Source of the DNA: Prosthecobacter sp.
GTDB taxonomy: Bacteria; Verrucomicrobiota; Verrucomicrobiia; Verrucomicrobiales; Verrucomicrobiaceae
Direction of reading: 5' to 3'
Assembly: GCF_034366625.1 (NCBI RefSeq)
Contig: NZ_JAXMIH010000006.1
Span: forward strand, 496,001-560,000
DNA: 64,000 nucleotides
The notes under the pieces are model-generated. The model saw nothing but the letters and a program-made list of their open reading frames with translations. It made no database searches and was not told where the DNA came from. How positions within the stretch are numbered: position 1 is the first letter of the stretch; each line of letters starts with the position of its first letter. Shown piece by piece: positions 25,149 through 32,491 of this stretch. Made by a program: the position numbers and the translations under genes.

Positions 25149-26303
25149 TTACGGCCGCTCCGCCACCATCAGCCGCGTGAACTGGCCGTCGCTCGTGTTG
25201 TAGTAGATGCGTTTCCCATCCGCGCTGAAGGCGGGATGCGGATCATTGCGCCGCCAGGAGCGTGCGCCACGATTTTGCTCGAAGTGGTGCAGCACCACCC
25301 ATTTCCCGCCATTCATGTCGGCCACCTGGATGCCCCACTCATTGGGTTTGCCGCCCACTGGCTCGGTCAGGCCGTCGGTGACCATCAGTTTGCCGTCAGG
25401 ACTCACGGATGGATGCGATCCACGCAGCACCGGCACGTCTTTGAGCTTCGAGTATTTGCCGGTGTGAATGTCAAAGATCACGTTGCCCATCTCAAAGATG
25501 TGCTGCGAGTCCGGTGTCCAGCCAGGATGACCCCACTTGCCGTGCTGCCAGATGCACACGCCTTTCTCGAAGTCGTAGCACACGAGGCCCTGGCGATGGC
25601 TCGCGTTTTTCGCCATGAAATCGTCTCCGCCGTTGCCTGCGGCGATTTTGAAGAACACACGCTTCAAATCCGGGCTGATCACCGGAAAGAAGATCGAGCA
25701 CGGCTTGCCCGCGAACTCCTTCGCCAGCCATTCGCCGTATTTCGTCTCCACATCGCTGATTTTGGCCCGCGTGGTCGTTTGGCCCGTTGCCGCGTCCCAC
25801 ACTTCGAGGTCGCGAAACGGCCCCGGGTTCCAATGACAGCCATATATTGGCAGCAGATCGCCCTCCGGCCGTCCAAAGCCAACCTGATGATCCTCGGCGA
25901 CGATTGTCTTCTCCAGCGTCACAACATCCACCACAACCACGCGCCACTTTTTATCGATCACCTCATGAAACGCCACACGCTTACCGCCGGAAAGCCACTG
26001 CTGGCACGCCGCACGATGCGCATCCTCCGTGTGGACGTTCTCCGCCAGCACCGTCTCCTTCCCCGTCGCCCGCTCCATGATGCGCACCTCTCCCACATAG
26101 CCCGCCGGATGCGTGGAGGTGAAGAACAGTACCTGTTTGCCGTCAGGACTCTCGGGATTCGTCACATAATACGTGTGAATCGAATGCCGACCTTCAACCG
26201 ACGACACCGGCTTGATGGTCACATCCTTCGACCATGCCGCGCCGGGATCATCGGCGAAACAACGAACAGCCAGCAGGCATGCGAGAGTGAAAACAAGCTT
26301 CAT
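25149..26303 (-). CDS. Exported propeller protein resembling oligogalacturonate lyase
   Basis: 384 residues with signal peptide (MKLVFTLACLLAVRCFA). PD40-like blade motifs are seen: SPDGKQVLFFTST, WLSGGKRVAFH, SPDLKRVFFK, HPGWTPDSQHIFEMG, SPDGKLMVTDG and a final DPHPAFSADGKRIYYNTSDG. The HPxFSxDGKRIYxN end and the GCHWNPGP segment resemble PL22-type oligogalacturonate lyases, which cleave pectin fragments on a seven-bladed propeller. Whether the catalytic His/Mn site is intact could not be judged. Its position between a DUF1501 gene and a sulfatase fits polysaccharide use. Confidence 0.7.
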   Translation of the reverse strand: MKLVFTLACLLAVRCFADDPGAAWSKDVTIKPVSSVEGRHSIHTYYVTNPESPDGKQVLFFTSTHPAGYVGEVRIMERATGKETVLAENVHTEDAHRAACQQWLSGGKRVAFHEVIDKKWRVVVVDVVTLEKTIVAEDHQVGFGRPEGDLLPIYGCHWNPGPFRDLEVWDAATGQTTTRAKISDVETKYGEWLAKEFAGKPCSIFFPVISPDLKRVFFKIAAGNGGDDFMAKNASHRQGLVCYDFEKGVCIWQHGKWGHPGWTPDSQHIFEMGNVIFDIHTGKYSKLKDVPVLRGSHPSVSPDGKLMVTDGLTEPVGGKPNEWGIQVADMNGGKWVVLHHFEQNRGARSWRRNDPHPAFSADGKRIYYNTSDGQFTRLMVAERP

Positions 26304-26332
26304 GGCGGCATAAACGCCCGTTTGCCGCCAAA

Positions 26333-27796
26333 CTATGCAAGCAACTCGGTCACCACACGCCCATGCACGTCGGTGAGCCGCTGATCGCGACCGCCATGAC
26401 GGAAGATGAGTTTCTCATGGTCGATGCCCATCTGATGCAGCAACGTGGCGTGGATGTCGTGAATATTCAGCGGATCGCTGGCGACGAGATTGCCGAATTC
26501 ATCGGTCTCGCCAAAAGCCGTGCCACCTTTGAAGCCGCCACCGGCCATGAAGATCGAGTAACCGCTCACATGGTGATCACGGCCCGCCGTGGCGCTGACT
26601 TTGGGCGTGTGTGGTGTGCGGCCCATCTCGCCGGCCCAGAGAACGATGGTTTCATCAAGCAGGCCACGCTGATCCAAGTCGCTGATGAGCGCGGCGACGG
26701 ATTGATCTGTGATGCGGGCGTTCTTTTCGTGATTTTGTTTCAACTGCGCGTGCTGATCCCACGGTGAGTTGTTGCCGTCGAAGCTGGGGCAGGTGATCTC
26801 GACGAAGCGCACGCCCGCTTCCACCAAACGCCGCGCGCGCAGAGCCTGCGTGGCGTAGAAGCGCTGGTGCTCGTCGGTGGAGTCGAGTCCGTAGAGTTTG
26901 CGGATGTGCTCGGGCTCGTGGCTGATGTCGGCGATGTCCGGCACAGCGCTTTGCATGAGAAACGCTGTCTCGTAGTTGGCGATGGCACCTTCGATGGCGC
27001 GTGCATCCGAAGTGCTGGCGGCGAACTCGGCGTCCTGTTCGGCCAGCAGCGCGAGTTTGCGTCGTTGGATAGCCGCCGCGTCGTGCGGCACGATGTTATC
27101 GACCGGCACGCCCTTCGCGCGGACCATCGTGGCCTGATGACTCGCGGGCAGGAATGAGCTGCCGAAGTTTTCAAGGCCACCGTTCGGCACCCAGTCGTTG
27201 TTGAGCACGACGTAGCCCGGCAGATTGCGGTTCTCGGTGCCGAGTCCATACGACACCCACGCACCGAGGCTCGGCGCCTGACCCATGATGCGTCCGGTGT
27301 GCAGCAGGAGATTCTGCTGCCCATGCAACGGCAGCTCGCCGACCATCGAGCGCACGACGCAGAGATGATCGGCAACCTGCGCGATGTGCGGAAACAAATC
27401 GCTCACCCATAGGCCGCTTTGCCCCCGCTGCTTGAACTCCCATGGGCTGCCCATCCACACACGCTTCGCACTCGACTGCGAGCGCTTCGTCACCGCGCTC
27501 TCGCCGATGGCCTTGCCCTCGTGCTTCTTGAGCATCGGCTTCGGATCAAACGTGTCCACATGGCTCGGCCCGCCGTCCATGAAGCAGAAGATGATATTTT
27601 TGGCTCGTGCTCGTCGATGCAGCGGTACACCCGCCATCGCACGTAACGCCAGCATGCCAAAGCCCGCCGAAGCACTCGTCAAAATCTGACGTCTAGAAAC
27701 CAAACTCTCGCGCCATTCTAGTCTCTCGCGGAGTGGCTCTGAAAAGCAGCACCGCAAGAGATTAGAATGGCGCAAGAGGTGATTGGAGGAGTTCAT
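26333..27796 (-). CDS. DUF1501 protein with palindrome-encoded N-terminus
   Basis: 487 residues from the ATG at 27796. The family core is complete: IIFCFMDGGPSHVDTFDPKP, RSMVGELPLHGQQNLLLHTGR, GYVVLNN, RFVEITCP, ILWAGEMGRTPHTP and the end LTDVHGRVVTELLA. DUF1501 proteins are sulfatase-fold, Tat-exported partners of DUF1553 proteins. Here the Tat-like SRRQILTSASAG starts only at about residue 33. The preceding residues (LLRHSNLLRC and RERLEWRESLV) are encoded by a palindromic repeat. The ATG overlaps the stop of the upstream GxxExxY gene (ATGA). A TTG just before VSRRQ is an alternative start giving a normal short Tat leader. Confidence 0.85.
   Translation of the reverse strand: MNSSNHLLRHSNLLRCCFSEPLRERLEWRESLVSRRQILTSASAGFGMLALRAMAGVPLHRRARAKNIIFCFMDGGPSHVDTFDPKPMLKKHEGKAIGESAVTKRSQSSAKRVWMGSPWEFKQRGQSGLWVSDLFPHIAQVADHLCVVRSMVGELPLHGQQNLLLHTGRIMGQAPSLGAWVSYGLGTENRNLPGYVVLNNDWVPNGGLENFGSSFLPASHQATMVRAKGVPVDNIVPHDAAAIQRRKLALLAEQDAEFAASTSDARAIEGAIANYETAFLMQSAVPDIADISHEPEHIRKLYGLDSTDEHQRFYATQALRARRLVEAGVRFVEITCPSFDGNNSPWDQHAQLKQNHEKNARITDQSVAALISDLDQRGLLDETIVLWAGEMGRTPHTPKVSATAGRDHHVSGYSIFMAGGGFKGGTAFGETDEFGNLVASDPLNIHDIHATLLHQMGIDHEKLIFRHGGRDQRLTDVHGRVVTELLA
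27706..27779. repeat. Palindromic element A (downstream end of GxxExxY cassette)
   Basis: Two 27-base arms, 27706-27732 and 27753-27779, are complementary at 24 of 27 positions around a 20-base loop. Each arm contains the core GCGCCATTCTA or its complement, flanked by CTCT and GCGG ends. The same arms occur in reverse arrangement at 28614-28692. Element A lies inside the 5' part of the downstream DUF1501 frame and 13 bases after the GxxExxY stop. In the minus-strand transcript two of the three mismatches become G-U pairs. Confidence 0.9.
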
Positions 27797-28602
27797 TTGA
27801 AGCTGGCTTGGATAGGTTTGATTTCGCCGGCGAGACTGGAGGCATGGAAGTTGATGCAGAAACCGCTGTCCATGCCGCTGGCCTTCAAAAGCGAGCGTGC
27901 CCGGGCCAACTGCAGCTTGGACAGCTCGTCCACGCAGGCACTGGCGATCATGAGCTCACCTTCCACGATCATGGGAATCTGTTTCGTGCTGGTGATGAGT
28001 TGATCCCGATAAACAAAGTTCACGGGCAGATTCCGCTCCACCTGGATGCCCCGCAGTGCCAGCTCATGCGCGAGACAAGCCTCGTAGGCGCTGCGAAGCA
28101 GGCCTGGACCAAGGATGCTTTGAACCTCCACAGCCGAGTCAATCACCTCAGCAGCCAGGTCACGGCATCGAACGGCGTCACGATCTGGTTTGGGGCGCTT
28201 CACCGTGACGGTGCTGGCTCGGCGGACGATTGCGTCCCTCAGTCGCAGCACATTGAAGTTCATGAGCAGCCCCAGCTTCAACTGTGCAAGCCGCAGATAG
28301 GTCAGAAGCTGTGCCTCATGGATGGGATGCAGTTTTTCCACGGCCTTCAGTTCCAGCAGAAGGCTGCCGAGGATCACCAAATCCATACGGTAGCCGCAAT
28401 CTAGCTTCTCCCCTTTGTAGAGCAGAGGCAGCGGCACCTGGCATTCGTGCTCAATGCCCAGCGCCAGAAGTTCCAGATGCAAAGCACGCTCATAGTCAGC
28501 CTCATCGAGTCCCGGTCCGAACTCGCGATGCACGGTAATGGCAGCACCGATCACCAAGCCAGTGAGCCTGTCTCCGAGGTCTTCATGTTTGATGGGTTTC
28601 AT
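27793..28602 (-). CDS. Tandem GxxExxY-family protein (PD-(D/E)XK nuclease-like)
   Basis: 269 residues made of two GxxExxY domains. The first (residues 1-125) keeps the name motif GLDEADY (31-37) and a PD-(D/E)XK-like pair, YRMDLVILG with Asp 74 and LELKA with Glu 84 and Lys 86. The second (about 145-262) keeps GPGLLRSAYEA but has Arg in place of the motif Glu. The nuclease-like stretch has become IPMIVEGELMIASAC, losing both acidic and Lys positions. GxxExxY proteins are a poorly understood family, reported as multi-copy in verrucomicrobia and related to PD-(D/E)XK nucleases. The gene lies between two large palindromes and interrupts a DUF1553-DUF1501 gene pair. Confidence 0.88.
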   Translation of the reverse strand: MKPIKHEDLGDRLTGLVIGAAITVHREFGPGLDEADYERALHLELLALGIEHECQVPLPLLYKGEKLDCGYRMDLVILGSLLLELKAVEKLHPIHEAQLLTYLRLAQLKLGLLMNFNVLRLRDAIVRRASTVTVKRPKPDRDAVRCRDLAAEVIDSAVEVQSILGPGLLRSAYEACLAHELALRGIQVERNLPVNFVYRDQLITSTKQIPMIVEGELMIASACVDELSKLQLARARSLLKASGMDSGFCINFHASSLAGEIKPIQASFK

Positions 28603-28613
28603 AAGAGGGTGTT

Positions 28614-28692
28614 ACACCGCAAGAGATTAGAATGGCGCGAGAGAATGCACAAAATATCAGAACTCTTGCGCCATTCTAATCTCTCGCGGTGT
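28614..28692. repeat. Palindromic element B (upstream end of GxxExxY cassette)
   Basis: Arms of 30 bases at 28614-28643 and 28663-28692 pair except at two positions around a 19-base loop. The core is the same as in element A (GCGCCATTCTA and its complement) but the arm order is inverted. The element sits 12 bases before the GxxExxY start and just beyond the stop of the upstream DUF1553 gene (28702). The two elements therefore bracket the gene almost symmetrically. No target-site duplication is evident outside them. Confidence 0.9.
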
Positions 28693-28701
28693 GTCTTCAT
28701 A

Positions 28702-31700
28702 TCAGCGGTAGTAGATAAACTCCTTCGAGTTAAAAAACGCATGAGCGAGCCGCTCCCATGCATCTGGCGAGTCACCGCCGAAGTCTGCCAATGCCGAAAC
28801 CCACCGCTGCATCTCTGCCTCGCGCGGCTGGCGGCAAAACGCACGCTCGAACATGCTGAGAATGTGGTCTTCACGGCTCGCGGTCGTGTTTTTCATCAAC
28901 TCCCCCGCCCAATGCTTCGCCATCGCATTCACAAACGGGTCGTTGAGCATGATCAGCGCCTGAGAGGGCACGTTGGTCACATCTCGCCGGCCTGTGGACA
29001 GCTTGAGATCGGGCAGGTTGAAGCCGATGAGAAACTTCGGCGGGTCCATGATGGACATCTGCATGTAGATCGAGCGGCGGCCATTGCCGTCGAGTGGGCC
29101 GGTGAAAAGTCGCTTGAGGCCATCCTCGACGCTGCGCGGCGGCAGAATCGGACGACCGTAGAGCTGCGGATCGAGCCGACCGGACACGGCGAGCAACGAA
29201 TCGCGGATCGCCTCGGCTTCAAGGCGACGCGTCGGGTAATGATGCAGCAAACGGTTCTCGGGATCGACCTCCAAGGAGCGGCGGTTTTCAACCGCCGAGG
29301 GCGCTTGGAAAGCGCCCCTCCCTGAGCCCTGCCTGAAGGTCTGGCTCAGCACGAGACGGCGCACGAGTTTCTTGGTGGACCAGCCTTCGTGAATGAATTC
29401 ACGCGCCAGCCAGTCGAGCAGTTCGGGATGTGAAGGCTTGCCGCCGAGCCGGCCAAAATCATCCGGTGTGGCGACGAGGCCAGTGCCGAAGATCCACTGC
29501 CACACACGGTTCACATACACGCGGGCCGTGAGCGGATGCTCGGGATCGAGCAGCGATTCGGCGAGTTCGAGCCGGCCAGTAACACGACTGCCATCGAGCA
29601 TTTTCAGGAAAGCAGGCTTCACCAGCTCACCGCTGACATCGACATTGCCGCGCACATTCAACGGATAGCGGGCGGGTGCGGTTTCGCGCTCGTCCATGCT
29701 GTTCACGCTGCGTGGGAAGGCGATGGCGTTTTCGATGCGTCGATAATCCGCGAGCAACGTCGCGAGCTGACTGCCAGGCTCGGCTTTGTTGGACAGCAAA
29801 CCGTTCGCGAGCAGCCAGTCGAGGATCTGGCGGTCGCCGGATCGAGCTTTGCGTTCGCGCCAACGCGTGACGGCAGCGTTGAACCACGCGGCAACTCGTT
29901 CCCATGCATCTTGGGATGCGTCGCCGTCATACAAGCCGGTGAACGCATCAAGTTCATCCTGCGGCGTTCCGCCGGAGTCGTGCGAAACAATGCCGGTGAT
30001 GCTGAGCCAGCTTCGTTTGTCGTAGCCGAAGTCTTGATACTTCATTCCTTTCGCCAGTCCGGTGCGCGGTGGGAAGTTCGGATTCAGCGGCGATGTGGCA
30101 AACTCCACCGTCACCTGCTGCACGCCGTTTTTCAGCTCCGCATCGGCAAAGGATTTCCATTGCGGCTCCGCGCTGGTGAGAAAGGTGAAGGTTTCATTCT
30201 GAAACGCGTGATCATCCACCACGAGGTAGGCGCTGAACTCGCCGCCCGCGAGGTTCAGGCTCACCATCTTGCCCGGAACGGCAAGCTGCGGCGGCATGCG
30301 CAGACTGCCGGGCAGCTTGGAGGACAGCGCGTGCGTGTGATAACCGCGCGGTAGAAATCGTGAGATCACGGCATCGCCTTCGAGCGCGATGAGCGGTGCG
30401 GCTTCCTCGACAAAACCGTGCTTGATGCCGTCGCCCTCGATGACCCATTCCAAGGAGGGGCGGTTTTCAACCGCCCTGGGCGCTTGGAAAGCGCCCCTCC
30501 ATGGTTCGAGCGGTTTGAAGACGGCGTTGGCTTTGTGGCGCTGCTCGCGAGTGGTGCGCCACTCATTGACGAGCGGCTTCCAGAGTTCGGCAATCGCCTG
30601 GTTGCTTGGATCGGCTGGCGTCTCGTCGCCCGGAGTGAGCCGGAAATGCCCGAGCACATGCTGGTCGCCATAACGATGGTCGAGCGTGATCGTCCACTCG
30701 CCGCCATGCGGCAGTTCGACCGGCTTAGCGAACGTAAAAGTCGCGATGTGATCGATACCGAATGGCGCGAGGCCAACCGACCAGCCGGAACGTCTCGCTC
30801 CTGGTTTGAGCAGGTTTTCGACGGAGTAATTCGGCTGCGAGTAGGTCGCGCGCGCCGTTGCGAGCGAGATCTGCTGTGTAGGATCCACTTTGCCATCAGA
30901 TGCGAAGGGTTTCACCTCGATGCGAAGTTCCGAGAGCACAAAATTGCCCCGATCCGTGCGTCCCGGACCGCGCACGGGCAAACTCGGGTGTGCGAGTGCT
31001 TCCAATCGCAAGACGCTGGCCCTGCCGCCGCCGGTGGTGAAGCGCGCGGTGTAGGTGTCGGTCGCTGGAGCATCGCCGACGGCCAAGATCGAGCCGTCAG
31101 GTTCAACGGTGAGCTTTGAATGCTGGGCAGTGGCGCTGAGATTCTTCGTTTCGGCCCAGGCGATGCTGTTGAGCAATCGCGACAGCGGATGAGCGATGTC
31201 TGCGGGCTTGGTATTCTCCAAGGAGGGGCGGTTTTCAACCGCCCAGGCTTTGAGTGCAGGCGCTTGGAAAGCGCCTCTCCTTGTCCAGAGCGCGGCAAGT
31301 TCATCGCGGATGGCCGCACGCAGCTCTTTGAGCTTCGCGATGGCCGCATCGTTTTTCTCCGGCGCATCCACGACGCGCGCGGTCCAGCGCGGCGTGGTGA
31401 ACATCGCGGCGAGCGCGTAATAGTCGCGTTGCGAGACGGCTTCGAGCTTGTGATCATGACATCGCGCACAAGCGACGGTGGTGGCGAGGAAGGCTTTGGA
31501 GAAAGCGTCGATCTTGTTGTTCACCATGTCCTGGTGGATGCCGTTGAACATCAGGCTGCTGCCATGGCGATGCTCGCCCAGGTGATAAAACATCGGACCG
31601 ATGAGGCTTTCGTTCGTGACAGCTTCTCGGTTGATGCGCGACTGCGGCAGCAGATCACCGGCGAGTTGTTCGCGCATGAGCTGGTCGAAGCCAATGTCGT

Positions 31701-32490
31701 CATTGAAGGCGCGGATCAAGTAGTCGCGATATTCGAATGCGCCTTTGGCCGGATTGTCCCACTCGTAGCCATAGGTGTCCGTGTAGCGCACCACATCCAT
31801 CCAATGACGAGCGAAGTGTTCGCCGAAGTGGGGGCTTTGGAGAAGGGAGTCCACATAGGACTCATAGGATGAATGGGACTCATGAAATACAGGTGGCAGA
31901 CCAGTGAGCACCAACGACAGCCTCCGACGCAGCACCTCCGGCTCCGCCGACGGCGCGGGCGTGAGCTTAGCGGCATCAAGCGCGGCCTTCACAAAACGAT
32001 CCACCGGCTCCTTCGACCACGCAGCATCGTTCACCATCGGTGGTTCATCGCGCCGCATCGGTTTGAGGCTCCACCAACCGAGGCGCTTCTGAAACTCCAC
32101 CTCCCAGGCATCGTCCACGGCCAGTTCGGTCGTCTGGGTAGTTACGCGCGGATCAGGCGCACCCTGTCGCACCCACTCCGTCAGCAGCGTGATCTCGGCG
32201 AGGGGCAGCATCTTCTTCGGCGGCATCTTGAGGTCTTTCTCCACATGACTCACCGCCTTGATGAGCAAACTCGCCTCCGGTTTGCCCGGAACGATGGCAG
32301 GGCCGCTCTCGCCACCTTTTTCCCAGCCCGACTTCGAATCCAGAGCGAGTCCGCCTTTGATCTTCTTCTCATGCGAATGGCATTCGAAGCAGCGCTGCTT
32401 CAGCAGCGGCTCGACCTTCGACGCAAAGAAGTCCGCTGCACTCGCGAAGGAGGCGATGACGAGCCATGCGCCGATGAAAAATCGTTTCAT
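28702..32490 (-). CDS. PSCyt1-DUF1549-DUF1553 protein carrying three palindrome-encoded inserts
   Basis: 1262 residues, clearly longer than its paralogues here (863-978). After the signal peptide comes a PSCyt1-type haem motif CFECHSHEKK, then PPKKMLPLAEITLLTEWVRQGAPDPR. The DUF1549 part has VLRRRLSLVLTGLPP and HFARHWMDVVRYTDTYG, with a second CARCHDHK. DUF1553 shows HPLTARVYVNRVWQWIFGTGLV and LLDWLAREFIHEGWSTKKLVRRLVLS. Such proteins are exported and partnered with DUF1501 proteins; their enzymatic role is unknown. Inserts GAFQAP...AVENRPSLE occur near residues 403-425, 663-681 and 1056-1074, each encoded by a double hairpin and each in the same frame. The gene looks intact. Confidence 0.9.
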   Translation of the reverse strand: MKRFFIGAWLVIASFASAADFFASKVEPLLKQRCFECHSHEKKIKGGLALDSKSGWEKGGESGPAIVPGKPEASLLIKAVSHVEKDLKMPPKKMLPLAEITLLTEWVRQGAPDPRVTTQTTELAVDDAWEVEFQKRLGWWSLKPMRRDEPPMVNDAAWSKEPVDRFVKAALDAAKLTPAPSAEPEVLRRRLSLVLTGLPPVFHESHSSYESYVDSLLQSPHFGEHFARHWMDVVRYTDTYGYEWDNPAKGAFEYRDYLIRAFNDDIGFDQLMREQLAGDLLPQSRINREAVTNESLIGPMFYHLGEHRHGSSLMFNGIHQDMVNNKIDAFSKAFLATTVACARCHDHKLEAVSQRDYYALAAMFTTPRWTARVVDAPEKNDAAIAKLKELRAAIRDELAALWTRRGAFQAPALKAWAVENRPSLENTKPADIAHPLSRLLNSIAWAETKNLSATAQHSKLTVEPDGSILAVGDAPATDTYTARFTTGGGRASVLRLEALAHPSLPVRGPGRTDRGNFVLSELRIEVKPFASDGKVDPTQQISLATARATYSQPNYSVENLLKPGARRSGWSVGLAPFGIDHIATFTFAKPVELPHGGEWTITLDHRYGDQHVLGHFRLTPGDETPADPSNQAIAELWKPLVNEWRTTREQRHKANAVFKPLEPWRGAFQAPRAVENRPSLEWVIEGDGIKHGFVEEAAPLIALEGDAVISRFLPRGYHTHALSSKLPGSLRMPPQLAVPGKMVSLNLAGGEFSAYLVVDDHAFQNETFTFLTSAEPQWKSFADAELKNGVQQVTVEFATSPLNPNFPPRTGLAKGMKYQDFGYDKRSWLSITGIVSHDSGGTPQDELDAFTGLYDGDASQDAWERVAAWFNAAVTRWRERKARSGDRQILDWLLANGLLSNKAEPGSQLATLLADYRRIENAIAFPRSVNSMDERETAPARYPLNVRGNVDVSGELVKPAFLKMLDGSRVTGRLELAESLLDPEHPLTARVYVNRVWQWIFGTGLVATPDDFGRLGGKPSHPELLDWLAREFIHEGWSTKKLVRRLVLSQTFRQGSGRGAFQAPSAVENRRSLEVDPENRLLHHYPTRRLEAEAIRDSLLAVSGRLDPQLYGRPILPPRSVEDGLKRLFTGPLDGNGRRSIYMQMSIMDPPKFLIGFNLPDLKLSTGRRDVTNVPSQALIMLNDPFVNAMAKHWAGELMKNTTASREDHILSMFERAFCRQPREAEMQRWVSALADFGGDSPDAWERLAHAFFNSKEFIYYR
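29271..29323. repeat. In-frame double-hairpin palindrome, copy 1
   Basis: The outer flank CCAAGGAG encloses hairpin GGCGGTT-TTC-AACCGCC (29280-29296) and hairpin GGGCGCTT-GGA-AAGCGCCC (29299-29317), then CTCC. The base pair closing the first stem is C-G (29279/29297) where copies 2 and 3 have G-C. On the minus strand it encodes GAFQAPSAVENRRSLE within the DUF1553 domain. Confidence 0.92.
30450..30504. repeat. In-frame double-hairpin palindrome, copy 2
   Basis: The outer arms CCAAGGAGGGG and CCCCTCCATGG enclose GGGCGGTT-TTC-AACCGCCC (30458-30476) and GGGCGCTT-GGA-AAGCGCCC (30478-30496), both perfect. The minus strand encodes GAFQAPRAVENRPSLE. This is the most regular of the three copies. Confidence 0.93.
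31218..31283. repeat. In-frame double-hairpin palindrome, copy 3
   Basis: Hairpin GGGCGGTT-TTC-AACCGCCC (31226-31244) and hairpin AGGCGCTT-GGA-AAGCGCCT (31258-31276) are separated by 13 extra bases. The closing pair of the second stem is A-T here and G-C in the other copies, a compensatory change. The minus strand encodes GAFQAPALKAWAVENRPSLE, with a four-residue expansion in the middle. Confidence 0.92.
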
Positions 32491-32491
32491 G

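Noticed and set aside
28447..29325. Plus-strand frame of 292 codons crossing palindrome B
   Set aside because: It is antisense to both the GxxExxY gene and the DUF1553 gene and lacks any domain. It stays open because the palindromes have no stops in this frame.
29271..31283. Reading the three double hairpins as a CRISPR-like array or as terminators
   Set aside because: The copies are about 0.8-1.1 kb apart, lie inside an intact coding frame, and have no spacers or T-runs.
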